Source: SFTJ01 sp045613305
GTDB taxonomy: Bacteria; Bacteroidota; Bacteroidia; Bacteroidales; Muribaculaceae
Assembly: GCA_045613305.1 (NCBI GenBank)
Contig: JAZLAU010000032.1
Coordinates: 1 to 39,132, forward strand
Reading direction: 5' to 3'
DNA length: 39,132 nucleotides
Shown: piece by piece, positions 24,188 through 33,506 of the stretch
How the letters are laid out: the number at the start of each line of letters is the position of its first letter
Numbering within the stretch: position 1 is the first letter of the stretch
Translations under genes and position numbers: made by a program
The notes under the pieces: model-generated
Databases searched by the model: none
The model's input: the letters and a program-made list of their open reading frames with translations, nothing else
What the model was told of the DNA's origin: nothing

Positions 24188-25444
24188 TCAGAAGATGATA
24201 GTTTTGTTTTCTTTGCGGCTACGTTCTGCTTCGAAACATAATTTGTGACTTTCAACCGATAGTTCGATAGATGTAGCCATTTCCTGACGGTTGTTAGCAA
24301 TGGCATCAACAAAATCGGCCACAATGTTAAGGTCGGCACCGGCATGGAATGGTGTTCCCTGAATGCTTGAGAAGTCGTAAACTTTTTCTGTGGCATCGCG
24401 GAAACGGCGCACTTTGATGGTGGTTTCGTCGCCTTCTATTTCGCCTTCAGTGAGGCAAATGTGGGTTTTTCGATTGTCGCCAAGTGTTAGGCAGTCCATC
24501 GAAAAATTGATTGTCACTTCACTTTCCATTTCAAACGACACGATTTGATGGTCAACAACATTGTTGTCGCAATGGTAAACGCAACGTCCGTAAGGGCCCT
24601 CAGCCAGTTGCATATCGATTACGTCGTCGATAGTTTTACCCTCAGGCACATCGAAGTTAGCAATCCATTCGTGTCGCACTTTATACAGATTCACCGCTGA
24701 GAATGGGCATCGCTGTTCAACTTCAGGTGCGCAATTGATGCAACGCTTAGCCGAACCCTTGGGGGCATTAGCCTCCTTGAACCATCGCAATGAGCCAAAC
24801 GAAGTGAGCTTTTTGCAAGGCGTGCGAGTGAGCCAAAGCAAGAAGTCGATGTCGTGGCAGCATTTAGCAATCAGCATAGGGTTGGTGCGTTGGTCATTGT
24901 TCCAAAGTCCGCGCACATACCCGTGGGTAGTGCGGTCGATTCCTACTGCCGAACTGTGGTTGATGGAGATGATTTGGCCTAATTCGCCCGAGTGTGCCAG
25001 TTCCTTAATCTTCATGAAGTAAGGGTGATAGCGCATAACGTGACACACGGCCACAATGATGCCCTTTTCTTTAGCGGCTTTGCCGATGGCAAGGCATTCT
25101 TGCAGAGTTGGGGCAATAGGCTTTTCGAGCAGGATGTGATATCCGGCGTCGATGGCCTTCATGCAGGGGTCGAAGTGCATGTTTTCGGGGGTACAAATCA
25201 TTACTGCGTCGGCCGATTTCTTTTCAGCAAAAAACGCATTCCAGTCGCTGTAGCACTGCTCGGGGGTAAGGCCGAATCGTTGTGCCACATTGTTGCGTCG
25301 AATTTCGTTCAATTCGACCACCCCAACAAGTTTCACCTTGTCGGGGTTTAGTCGGAAGTATTCTAAATATTTGTTAGTGCGATTTCCGGCTCCAATTGCT
25401 ACTACGGTTACCGGTTTTTGCACATTTTCAGCGTTTATATTCAT
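24188..25444 (-). CDS. Gfo/Idh/MocA oxidoreductase, cytoplasmic
   Basis: A 418-aa NAD(P)-dependent sugar oxidoreductase without a signal peptide. The N-terminal Rossmann fold begins VTVVAIGAGNRTNKYL (12-27). The family's EKP motif is E107-K108-P109 (LLEKPIAPT), and KCCHDID (194-200) holds the usual active-site His/Asp region. A Cys cluster RCINCAPEVEQRC (C235, C238, C246) may bind zinc, as in a recurring subfamily. The C-terminal alpha/beta domain carries substrate-facing residues. It is the last gene of the operon, 13 nt after the HEAT-DUF1080 gene. With that context it may oxidise or reduce 3-keto-glycosides or their sugars. The exact substrate is unknown. Confidence 0.88.
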   Translation of the reverse strand: MNINAENVQKPVTVVAIGAGNRTNKYLEYFRLNPDKVKLVGVVELNEIRRNNVAQRFGLTPEQCYSDWNAFFAEKKSADAVMICTPENMHFDPCMKAIDAGYHILLEKPIAPTLQECLAIGKAAKEKGIIVAVCHVMRYHPYFMKIKELAHSGELGQIISINHSSAVGIDRTTHGYVRGLWNNDQRTNPMLIAKCCHDIDFLLWLTRTPCKKLTSFGSLRWFKEANAPKGSAKRCINCAPEVEQRCPFSAVNLYKVRHEWIANFDVPEGKTIDDVIDMQLAEGPYGRCVYHCDNNVVDHQIVSFEMESEVTINFSMDCLTLGDNRKTHICLTEGEIEGDETTIKVRRFRDATEKVYDFSSIQGTPFHAGADLNIVADFVDAIANNRQEMATSIELSVESHKLCFEAERSRKENKTIIF

Positions 25445-25457
25445 TAATGTAAATAAA

Positions 25458-28400
25458 TTATTTGCTCAAATCCTTGATTCGGATATTGCGGAATTTAACA
25501 CCCGAACCGTGTCCTAAGAAACCAATGTGACCGCTCTTGTTAAACAAACCAGGATGGTTTTGCTTATCGACGGTGTAAGGGTTCGATTTTGCTCCGTCGG
25601 GGGCAATGTTGTGACCTTGGCAAGCCTCACGAATGTTTCCGTCGAGAATTACCTCGCCGTTAACGGTTACTGTGATGCGGTCGCCCACGGCACGAATTTC
25701 CTCGGTGTTCCATGTTCCCAATGCAGGGAATTTAACTCGCTTGGCAGGAATGATGCCGTATACAGAGCCGTGCTGTTGGTATTCGCGAAGATTCTTATAT
25801 ATTTCGGCATCGTGGTCGAGAACTTGAATTTCCATGCCTTCATAAGCAGCATCTACGCCCATTGGGGTGCGAATGCCAACACCGTTGTTAACGCCTTCGC
25901 GCAAATAAGCGAATTCAAAACGGAAGATGAAGTCGCTATATTCGTCCACGGTGTAAAGGTTGCCCGAACCGCCATATTGAGCAGTGACATTGATAGCGCC
26001 GTCAACTGGCACATAATCGGTGGTGTTGCCTGTCCATTTGTGCATCGATGTGCCGTCGAAAAGCACTTCAAAGCCTTCTTTTTGCTCTTCTTTCGAAAGG
26101 ACGAATTTTGGAGTTTCAGGCAATTGACGCACGTTGATGTCGCGGAATTCAACAGGAGCGCCTTGGCTGATTAGCAATATTTGACCTTTAACGTAGGCAG
26201 GCAGATTGCGGTCGCAAGCATTTTCAAGAATCACGTTAGTAGTGGTTTCAACGCCGTTGATAACCACAGTCACGCGGTCGTTAACCACTTTCACATATGC
26301 AGTGTTCCAATCGCCAACAGGCTTAACGGCCTTTTGAGAAGGAGTGTTAGCCGCTTTTAGGTTGCTGGTTATTGCACCCGACATTTCGCCGCCAAGGTCA
26401 ATTTGAGGAATTGAACGCAAGCCGATTGCAGCCTTGCCATTGCACTTCCAGTCGAATATCAATTCAAAGTTTTCGTATTCTTTGGCCGAGCCCATTGTTA
26501 CTACGCCGTTGCCAGAGTAAGCCATGCCCAGTTCGGTAGCATTCCATGCTTTAGCAGCGTCTTGTGCCAAGTCTTGAGCAGCCTTTGCCTGCTTGGCCTT
26601 GGTGCTTGCCTTTTGAGCAGGGTTAAGTGCTACTACGCTCCAATTATTAGCGCCGGCAAGTGGCAGATAGGCTTCAGTTGGAAGTTTTTTCAACATATTT
26701 TTAATGTCGTCGATAGCATATCCGGCGTCGGCGTTGCCAATGCCTTCAAATACTTTGATGGCTTTTTCTAACGATTTGCGTAGAGGTTCGCCGCCAAATT
26801 TTCCGGCATTTTTCGACGCTATGGTGCGAACTGCTTCAGCAGCCGCTGCCGATGTTGCGGCATTGTCGAGATAGTGGTCAACGACAAGGAATGCTTGGTA
26901 AAGGTGAGTGTCGCCAATCAACTTGATAAGGCGGTTCTGCAAAGCGGCGTCGGTGGCAAGTTCTAATGCCTGACGATAAAGCAGATATCGGTGTTCGGCG
27001 ATTTTGCCCGATTTGTCTACAAGTGTAGTGTATTTGTCGAGCGCTGCTTGAGAGTTAGCCTTGTCGGTTAGGGCAATGTTGTAAAGTTGGCCAATCATTT
27101 CCTGGTTGTCGACCTTAAGTAAAGCGTTGAAAGCCTCGCTTTTGAAATTGCCCTTATATCCCTTCATTATTTCGGCAATTGCTTCGCTGTTGCCCACTTG
27201 AGCAAGCACAGGATAGTAGAGCGAAGGTTGTGCCGATTGTGCGATGAAAGGCTTCACTGTGGCAAATTGCTTATCCTTTGGAAGGCTTTGCAAAGAGTTT
27301 TCCAAAGCGCTTTGAATGTTGGCAGTGTGCTTACCGCCGTCCTTTTCGATTAGTTGGCTCAAACGGCCGAAATCTTTAGGCGAAACTACGCCGGCAAGTG
27401 CGTTATATGCAGCAGCGCTGATTTCAGAGTCGGGAGCGTTAAGAAGGGCGAATACTTTGTCGGAAGCGGCATCGATGCTGCGGGTAGAAGCAAGTTTTAG
27501 GGCTGCAAGTTGAGTGGTTTTGTCGGCAACAAGAGCCTTCACTACAGCATTGTCGATTTTGCCGTTGAACGAAAGCAGTGCTTTGTGAGCCTTGTCGGCA
27601 TGGTTGCCGTTGAGTTGAGCAACAAGAGCATTAAGAGCAGTTTCACCGCCAATCTTGCTTGCAGCAGCAATTGCTGCGCCTGCTATTTCGTCGTTTGTCG
27701 ATGCAAAGTTTGCAACTATGGCATCGATTTGCGATGATACGTGGTTGGTTCCAAACCAGTTGATGATGTCAGCCTTAACAGTCTTAGTGCCTTTGCCCTT
27801 AAGTTGCTTAGCGAGAGTGGCATGCCAAGCATCGTTGGCAAACGATTCAGAAAGGCGAAGCGCATTCACGCGATAGTCGCGGTTAGCGTCTTTAAGCGCA
27901 TTAAGCACAGTTTTTTGTGCTTTGCTGCCTTCAATTGTAACGATTGCTTGAAGAGCCGCGCCGCGAATGTGCGACTTTTTGGTGGCCTTAAGAAGCGATT
28001 TGGCCTCTTTTAAGGCTACGGTGCTGTGTTGGTTAGCCCATTTTTGAAGCAGCGCAAGGTAAGAAGCAGTGATGTCGGTTTCTTCCCATTCGTAGCCGGC
28101 TGCTTTAGCCGCTTTGCCAAGAGTGGCAATGGTGCTTTCAGAGCCGCATTTGCCAAGAGTTTGGTATATTGCGCGCAGCGTTTTTTCGTTTGCTCCGTCA
28201 ATCCAGCCCAAAAGAATTGGTTCGGCGTCAGTTAGGTTTTTCACGCCGGCAGCATAGGCCAAAAGAGGTTTGTTGGCGTTATTTGCGTTCATCAAATCGA
28301 TGATGGCCTTATCGGTGTCAGGAGTGTGAGCCAATCCGTTAACAGCCCAATCGGCAAGGTAGTCGTGGTTAACGTATTTCACAAACACAGGAGCATCGTC

Positions 28401-28799
28401 GGCAGTGGCGCAAGTGGTGAGCAGCGTCATCAGGAATGCCTTGTTAGGGTTGTCGGTGCATTTGTCGATAGCAAGAGCCAAGCCTTTTCTCACCTCGGCG
28501 CGTTCTTTGTCTTTATTAGGGCCCGAAACATAGGCAGTAAGGCCATAAAGAGCATATTCGATGCTTGAGTTTTTCCCTTTTTCGGCAGGCACAAGCATGG
28601 CTGCCAATTCCATCACGCCTTCGGCACCTGTTGAGGCCAATTCTTGCATGATGGTGTTATAGTTGCTTTGGTATTGAGCAGGCAGTTGGTCGAGTGCATC
28701 GGCTACGATTGTGGCAGTAGTGCGCTGGCGAGCATCTTGAGCCACGGCGCAAATCGGCATTAAAGCCGCAAGCGCTAATGAAAGAAATATTTTTTTCAT
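25458..28799 (-). CDS. HEAT-repeat protein with two C-terminal DUF1080 (3-keto-glycoside hydrolase) domains
   Basis: I place the start at 28799 (MKKIFLSLALAALMPICAVAQ, type I signal peptide). A longer frame to 28838 would overlap the previous gene. The mature protein has about 690 residues of Ala-rich helical HEAT/ARM-like repeats, then two DUF1080 (concanavalin-like) domains: one around residues 715-900 (with FELIFDWKCNGKAAIGLRS) and one around 905-1110 (FEVLFDGTSMHKW, IQVLDHDAEIY). DUF1080 enzymes hydrolyse 3-keto-glycosides formed by Gfo/Idh/MocA dehydrogenases, and one such dehydrogenase gene lies on each side here. The helical part may be a scaffold for partner proteins or glycan. Probably periplasmic. 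Confidence 0.85.
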   Translation of the reverse strand: MKKIFLSLALAALMPICAVAQDARQRTTATIVADALDQLPAQYQSNYNTIMQELASTGAEGVMELAAMLVPAEKGKNSSIEYALYGLTAYVSGPNKDKERAEVRKGLALAIDKCTDNPNKAFLMTLLTTCATADDAPVFVKYVNHDYLADWAVNGLAHTPDTDKAIIDLMNANNANKPLLAYAAGVKNLTDAEPILLGWIDGANEKTLRAIYQTLGKCGSESTIATLGKAAKAAGYEWEETDITASYLALLQKWANQHSTVALKEAKSLLKATKKSHIRGAALQAIVTIEGSKAQKTVLNALKDANRDYRVNALRLSESFANDAWHATLAKQLKGKGTKTVKADIINWFGTNHVSSQIDAIVANFASTNDEIAGAAIAAASKIGGETALNALVAQLNGNHADKAHKALLSFNGKIDNAVVKALVADKTTQLAALKLASTRSIDAASDKVFALLNAPDSEISAAAYNALAGVVSPKDFGRLSQLIEKDGGKHTANIQSALENSLQSLPKDKQFATVKPFIAQSAQPSLYYPVLAQVGNSEAIAEIMKGYKGNFKSEAFNALLKVDNQEMIGQLYNIALTDKANSQAALDKYTTLVDKSGKIAEHRYLLYRQALELATDAALQNRLIKLIGDTHLYQAFLVVDHYLDNAATSAAAAEAVRTIASKNAGKFGGEPLRKSLEKAIKVFEGIGNADAGYAIDDIKNMLKKLPTEAYLPLAGANNWSVVALNPAQKASTKAKQAKAAQDLAQDAAKAWNATELGMAYSGNGVVTMGSAKEYENFELIFDWKCNGKAAIGLRSIPQIDLGGEMSGAITSNLKAANTPSQKAVKPVGDWNTAYVKVVNDRVTVVINGVETTTNVILENACDRNLPAYVKGQILLISQGAPVEFRDINVRQLPETPKFVLSKEEQKEGFEVLFDGTSMHKWTGNTTDYVPVDGAINVTAQYGGSGNLYTVDEYSDFIFRFEFAYLREGVNNGVGIRTPMGVDAAYEGMEIQVLDHDAEIYKNLREYQQHGSVYGIIPAKRVKFPALGTWNTEEIRAVGDRITVTVNGEVILDGNIREACQGHNIAPDGAKSNPYTVDKQNHPGLFNKSGHIGFLGHGSGVKFRNIRIKDLSK

Positions 28800-28825
28800 C
28801 ATGATTGTTTTCGTAGTTATAGGGT

Positions 28826-30124
28826 TTATAGTTTCCAAGGTGCTCTCATTGGTTGATTAATCAATCGGTTTGCAGCCTCGTCGTTGATAAACTCTTGCTT
28901 CACAGGGTCGAAATGAAGAGTTCGGTTCAAGCGCAAAGCGCAAAGTCCCATATTCACCACATTGCAACTGCGGTGTCCGTTCATTTCGTTAAGAGCAAAC
29001 AGTTCTCGATTGTGTATACACTTAATGAAGTCAGTGTTTTGAGGTTCAGGGTCTGGCAGTTCGGCAATGATGCTCATGATGTCTGGAGCAGGTTTGCCGT
29101 TTAGCTCGCATTCAAAACCTTTAAATACTTTTCCGTTAGGACCTTCAATGTAAGGCACCTTGTTGCCGCTTTCAAAGCCTTCGCCTTCAAGCACAATTTG
29201 GCAACCGTCTTCGTAGGTGTAAACAATCTTTCGCCATATTCCAATTGCGTCGGAATGTTGTTGAGGAGCATCCACTTCTACCTTCACTGGGTTGGTGTTG
29301 TCTTTTCCAAGAATATACTGCACAGGGTCGATGTAGTGCTGTCCCATGTCGCCAAGGCCTCCGCCGTCGTAGTCCCAATAACCGCGGAAAGTGGAGTGAA
29401 CGCGGTGGCTGTTGTAAGGTTTGTAAGGAGCCGGGCCGAGCCACATGTCGTAGTCGAGTTCGCGTGGCACTGGTTGAGGTTCAAGGTTTTCTTGTCCCAC
29501 CCAGTAGAATTTCCAAGTGAATCCGGTGGCTCCCGAGATGGTCACTTTAAGCGGCCAACCGAGCAATCCGCTATCTACTAATTTCTTGAGAGGTTCCACA
29601 GTGGTGCCGAGTCCGTAGAAGTTGTCTTTGAAACGGAACCATGTGTTTAGGCGGAATATTCTGTTGTTTTGCTTCACGGCTTCCACCACACGCTTGCCTT
29701 CTCCGATGGTGCGAGTCATAGGCTTTTCACACCAAATGTCTTTACCGGCTTTAGCGGCTTCAATAGCCATAAGTCCGTGCCAATGTGGAGGTGTTGCAAT
29801 GTGCACAACATCGATGTTAGGGTCCTTTATAAGGTCGCGGAAATCGTGGTATGTTTGAAGTGTTTCATTGAATTTCTTTTGACCGAGTTCAATGGCTTTC
29901 TTCAAGTGATTTTGGTCTACGTCGCACACCGACACCAAGCGGCAACTGTCGTCGCTGGTGAAGTGGTAACTGCTTCGACCAATGCCACCTACACCAATGA
30001 TACCCTTTGTGAGTTGGTCGCTGGGTGCTATGTGTTTAGGTCCTCCCAAAACTTTAGCAGGAACTATAGAGAACAAAGCCAAAGCACCAGTAGTCTTTAA
30101 GAAGTCTCTTCTGTTGGTTGCCAT
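28826..30124 (-). CDS. Gfo/Idh/MocA oxidoreductase with Tat signal (candidate glycoside 3-dehydrogenase)
   Basis: A 432-aa exported oxidoreductase. The N-terminus has a twin-arginine signal (NRRDFLKTTGALALF), as expected for a protein folded with its cofactor before export. The Rossmann motif GVGGIGR (44-50), ATPPHWH (110-116) and CEKPMTRT with E133-K134-P135 follow. The C-terminal domain includes WDYDGGGLGDMGQHYIDP, a typical substrate-pocket segment of this export branch. It lies between two DUF1080 proteins. Published work on Bacteroides shows that such pairs oxidise C3 of a sugar in a glycoside and then cleave it. That role is inferred here from family and context. Confidence 0.9.
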   Translation of the reverse strand: MATNRRDFLKTTGALALFSIVPAKVLGGPKHIAPSDQLTKGIIGVGGIGRSSYHFTSDDSCRLVSVCDVDQNHLKKAIELGQKKFNETLQTYHDFRDLIKDPNIDVVHIATPPHWHGLMAIEAAKAGKDIWCEKPMTRTIGEGKRVVEAVKQNNRIFRLNTWFRFKDNFYGLGTTVEPLKKLVDSGLLGWPLKVTISGATGFTWKFYWVGQENLEPQPVPRELDYDMWLGPAPYKPYNSHRVHSTFRGYWDYDGGGLGDMGQHYIDPVQYILGKDNTNPVKVEVDAPQQHSDAIGIWRKIVYTYEDGCQIVLEGEGFESGNKVPYIEGPNGKVFKGFECELNGKPAPDIMSIIAELPDPEPQNTDFIKCIHNRELFALNEMNGHRSCNVVNMGLCALRLNRTLHFDPVKQEFINDEAANRLINQPMRAPWKL

Positions 30125-30154
30125 AATTTTCAGAAAAATGTTTTTATGGATGAA

Positions 30155-31459
30155 TTATAGACGAGTTAACTTAATGTTTTTCCAAAGCACCTTAATACCG
30201 CCACCGTCGTGAATTTGAAGAGCGATGCGGCCTTGGGCAGCGCCAATCTTTTCGTCGTCGATGTCAATCATTGGTTCGCCGTTAAGCCAAGTTTGCACGT
30301 GTCCGCCTTTAACGCGAATGCGTAGGGTGTTCCATTCGCCTGGCTTTAGGATGTTTTCTTTTTCGTCAGGAATTTGCACCAACCAGCCGCGACCATATGA
30401 TTCGTATATGCCGGCAGTGTCGTGGTCCTTAGGAGCCACTTCGCATTGCCAACCATGAACGCGAGCATCTGGCTCAACAAATGAGTGGAAGAATACGCCA
30501 GAGTTGCCGTTGGCCAATTGTTTGAAGTCAACAGTTAGGTCAAAGTCGTTGTAATAGTCTTCAGTGGCAAGGTAACCATATTGCTTGTCTTTACCGCTTT
30601 CGCACACCAAGTGACCTTCGTTGTCAACATACCAAAGTTCGGTGCCGTAAGCCTTCCATCCGTCAAGGGTTTTGCCGTCGAAAAGCACCACTTCGGTGTT
30701 GTCGGTTTTCTTTGGAAGTTCTTTGATTTTGATATTGCGGAACGAAGCAGGATAGCCATGGTCTTGCAAGCAGATAACACCGCGACGGCCCAAGCCATAT
30801 TCTGGAGCCATTTCCCACTTGCCGCTTTCCTTGCGAGTGAACCAATCTTCAGTCCATGCGTCGAATTCAAGAATCTTTTCGCCGTTAAGGTAGTGCTCAA
30901 CGTGACCGTTGTCGAACACGATGCGAGAATTGTTCCATTCGCCTTGCTTGTTAACCTTCATCTTTGCTTGGTCGGGAAGATACATAGCGTAGTCAACGCC
31001 AAGTTTTTGCCATTCTTCGAGTTTTGTAGGGGCATTAGTTGCTTCCCATCCTTCGTTGTCAATAAGTTGATATTCAGGGCCAGTTACGTAAGGCACTTTA
31101 AAGTAAGGGTCTTCGATAACGTGGTAAAGCATACCGCTGTTTCCGCCGTAAGAAAGTTTCCAATCCCAATCGAGGATGAAGTTTTCGAATTGTTTTTCGG
31201 TAACGATATATCCAGAAAGGTCGCTTCCGTCGCCATTTGCTTGAATGCAGCCTTCAACCACATGCCAAGGTTGAGTTAACGAGTCGCCGTTATAATCCTT
31301 CCATCCGTTAAGAGTTTTGCCGTCGAACAGAAGTTGCCAACCGTCGGCAATTTCTTCTTCAGTTAGAGTGTTGTGCTTAGGTGCTGAGCATGACGATGCC
31401 ACAACCATTGCGCTTAACGCAAGCCCTAAGAAAGAGAGTTTTTTAAGTGATGCTATCAT
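30155..31459 (-). CDS. Lipoprotein with two DUF1080 (3-keto-disaccharide hydrolase) domains
   Basis: A 434-aa protein with a lipoprotein-like signal ending VASSC (Cys24). Two homologous DUF1080 domains are seen. The first (about 38-245) starts LLFDGKTLNGWKDY and has GNSGMLYHV. The second (about 250-434) starts VVLFDGKTLDGWKAY and has GNSGVFFHS. Each ends with the family's strand of the type GGIKVLWKNIKL. The internal duplication is clear from the repeated FDGKTL(N/D)GWK motif. It is probably periplasmic and lipid-anchored, acting on 3-keto-glycosides made by the Tat oxidoreductase encoded 30 nt downstream. It follows the nonulosonate synthase gene by 45 nt. Confidence 0.9.
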   Translation of the reverse strand: MIASLKKLSFLGLALSAMVVASSCSAPKHNTLTEEEIADGWQLLFDGKTLNGWKDYNGDSLTQPWHVVEGCIQANGDGSDLSGYIVTEKQFENFILDWDWKLSYGGNSGMLYHVIEDPYFKVPYVTGPEYQLIDNEGWEATNAPTKLEEWQKLGVDYAMYLPDQAKMKVNKQGEWNNSRIVFDNGHVEHYLNGEKILEFDAWTEDWFTRKESGKWEMAPEYGLGRRGVICLQDHGYPASFRNIKIKELPKKTDNTEVVLFDGKTLDGWKAYGTELWYVDNEGHLVCESGKDKQYGYLATEDYYNDFDLTVDFKQLANGNSGVFFHSFVEPDARVHGWQCEVAPKDHDTAGIYESYGRGWLVQIPDEKENILKPGEWNTLRIRVKGGHVQTWLNGEPMIDIDDEKIGAAQGRIALQIHDGGGIKVLWKNIKLTRL

Positions 31460-31504
31460 ATGAAAAAAGGTTTTAGTTTGTTGTTTTCGTGTTAAAGTTT
31501 ATGA

Positions 31505-32515
31505 TTATATTTCAATCAGTTCGTCGTAAATGAAGTCGCGAATTGCTTTAGTGCCTATAACTTCATCCCATTTCATTGGCGAGATGCCGTTTCCGGGACG
31601 TTTCACGGTTATGTTTTCTTCGGTAAGCACTTCACCTTTGGCAATTGCTTTTGCGGCAACAATGCTCTTACGAGCCACTTCTTTGTTGGGCGATTCGCTT
31701 TCGGTGGCGTGTTTTTGGTTAGAGCCAATGGCTTTTTCTACGTTTCGAATAGCGTCCACCATTGCTTTCAGTTGATGAGGCTCAAGCGAAGCCTTGTGGT
31801 CGGGTCCCTCCATATTGCAGTCGAGCGTGAAGTGTTTTTCAATCACTTTTGCGCCCATAGCCACAGCAGCAATAGGTACCTCAATGCCTTGAGTGTGGTC
31901 GCTGTAGCCAACGGTTACGCCAAAAGCATTGGCTATGGTGTGCATTGCTGCAAGGTTAACGTCGGCATAAGGCGTAGGGTATTGGGTGTTGCAGTGCAGC
32001 AAGATTATGTCGCTGCGCTTTAGACCTTCGTTTTCAAGTATGCTGATTGCTTCGGCTATTTCGTGCATTTCGCTCATGCCTGTCGACATAATCACAGGCA
32101 CTCCTTTTGCTGCAATTTTTCGCAAATAAGGCAGGTTGGTGATTTCGCCCGAAGGGATTTTGTAGTAGTCCATGTTGAGGCTTTCAAGCACGTCGATTGA
32201 CACCAGGTCGAAAGGTGTGCTCATAAAACCAATGCCCACCTCTTGGCAAATGGCGTTTAGTTTTTCGTAGGCCGATAGGGGCAAGTGTATTGCCTTGCAC
32301 ATCTCGAGTTGGCTTTCGTCGCAGCCGGTGGTTTCCTTTTGGTATTCGGCTTTAGGTGCGAAAGTTGAAATTACGAGTTCGGGCACGGCAGTCTGAAACT
32401 TCACATAGTCGGCACCGGCACGCTTTGCTTCGTGAATCATTTTCACGGCGAGGTCGAAATTGCCGTTATGGTTTACGCCTGCTTCGGCTATAATAATCAC
32501 TTTGTTATTGCTCAT
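31505..32515 (-). CDS. NeuB/LegI-type nonulosonic acid synthase
   Basis: Condenses phosphoenolpyruvate with an amino-hexose (ManNAc or 2,4-diacetamido-6-deoxymannose) to form a nine-carbon sialic-type acid. The 336-aa protein has the NeuB TIM barrel, starting IIIAEAGVNHNG (7-18), with KFQTAVPEL, IPSGEITNLPYL, STGMSEM, GYSDHTQG, VIEKHFT and DHKASLEP, followed by a C-terminal SAF antifreeze-like domain (about 275-336, with KRPGNGISP). Its neighbour is a LegB-type dehydratase, so the product may be legionaminic acid rather than Neu5Ac, but the sugar cannot be fixed from sequence alone. The start overlaps the ATP-grasp gene by 11 nt. Confidence 0.92.
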   Translation of the reverse strand: MSNNKVIIIAEAGVNHNGNFDLAVKMIHEAKRAGADYVKFQTAVPELVISTFAPKAEYQKETTGCDESQLEMCKAIHLPLSAYEKLNAICQEVGIGFMSTPFDLVSIDVLESLNMDYYKIPSGEITNLPYLRKIAAKGVPVIMSTGMSEMHEIAEAISILENEGLKRSDIILLHCNTQYPTPYADVNLAAMHTIANAFGVTVGYSDHTQGIEVPIAAVAMGAKVIEKHFTLDCNMEGPDHKASLEPHQLKAMVDAIRNVEKAIGSNQKHATESESPNKEVARKSIVAAKAIAKGEVLTEENITVKRPGNGISPMKWDEVIGTKAIRDFIYDELIEI

Positions 32516-33479
32516 CGTTGTTAGTTGAGTCGTTAAAGAAAATCACTTCTTTGAAGTATCGTGTCATCAGAGTTTTGTCGCGCCAGTCGTGACGAGGCAA
32601 TGCGTTGATGTCTTCGCTTTCTTCGATAATCATTGCTGCAATGTCGGCACCGGCACAGATGGAGCAAATCACTCCACCTCCCAAGCGAGGATTTATTTCC
32701 ATCAGCATAAATCGGTTGGAGTCGGTGTCGTGCAGAAACTGCAAAGTGACCGCTCCTTGCAGCCCTAATTTTTTCAGCACATTGTGCGCTTCTTTTTCTA
32801 ATGCAGGGTTGCGTTGGGTTATTGTTCTGATGGCTTCGCCTCCAGCAGTGGCAAGTCTTATTCGGGGCACTGCACATTTCACCTCGTTGTCGAAAGTGCC
32901 AACGTAGCAGTCTACGGTGTATTCTTCGCGGTTAGCGATATATTCCTGAATGATGTATTGGTCGAGCGGCATAGGCGTGTTGCAAATGTCGTCGGGGCCG
33001 TTAGCCACAATTATTCCTCGCGAAGCGCTTCCTGTGCGAGGCTTGAGAATGGCAGGATATTTTATGCATTGTTCGGAGTAAGTGGCTGGTGTGGCAATTT
33101 CTTTTTCCTCGAAAAGTTGTGCAGCCATCACTTTGTCGAACATTTGTCGGCTTAACTCGCAAGAAGACACAGGCACAAACACCTCTTCGTGGCGTTGGTT
33201 GCAACGAGCAGCCACTTCGATAGCCGGGTCGACAAAGGGCAGCACCACATGAATGTTGTGCTTTGCTATTATTTCATCGAGTTCGCTGTCGATGTCGGGG
33301 CTGTTATATCGGCTACCCACAATCACGGTGCCAATCGAAGCGATTGGCTCTTGCGGTCCAAGTTCATGGCTGAAAATCGACACATTGACTCCAAGGTGTT
33401 TGCCGGCACGAATCAGTTGTTCGGCCATAGCCACTCGCTTAGCGCCGCCAAGCATCAATATGTTTAGATTTCTTTTCAT
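32505..33479 (-). CDS. ATP-grasp carboxylate-amine ligase-like protein
   Basis: A 324-aa protein with the ATP-grasp layout. The N-terminal preATP-grasp Rossmann-like domain is LNILMLGGAKRVAMAEQL. The ATP-binding segment is KPRTGSASRGIIV (about 147-159), EYIANREEYTVDCYV follows, and the metal-binding motif is LMEINPRLGGG (about 263-273). Proteins of this type ligate a carboxylate to an amine using ATP. They are often found in nonulosonic acid clusters between NeuB and a dehydratase, as here, and may modify the sugar acid. The substrate is unknown. It overlaps the NeuB gene by 11 nt and lies 27 nt after the dehydratase gene. Confidence 0.85.
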   Translation of the reverse strand: MKRNLNILMLGGAKRVAMAEQLIRAGKHLGVNVSIFSHELGPQEPIASIGTVIVGSRYNSPDIDSELDEIIAKHNIHVVLPFVDPAIEVAARCNQRHEEVFVPVSSCELSRQMFDKVMAAQLFEEKEIATPATYSEQCIKYPAILKPRTGSASRGIIVANGPDDICNTPMPLDQYIIQEYIANREEYTVDCYVGTFDNEVKCAVPRIRLATAGGEAIRTITQRNPALEKEAHNVLKKLGLQGAVTLQFLHDTDSNRFMLMEINPRLGGGVICSICAGADIAAMIIEESEDINALPRHDWRDKTLMTRYFKEVIFFNDSTNNDEQ

Positions 33480-33506
33480 TTGCCGTTTCGTGCTATGGTG
33501 AGAGGG

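Noticed and set aside
28800..28838. Longer N-terminus of the HEAT-DUF1080 protein
   Set aside because: It would put 13 residues before a standard signal peptide and overlap the previous gene. The ATG at 28799 gives a clean signal.
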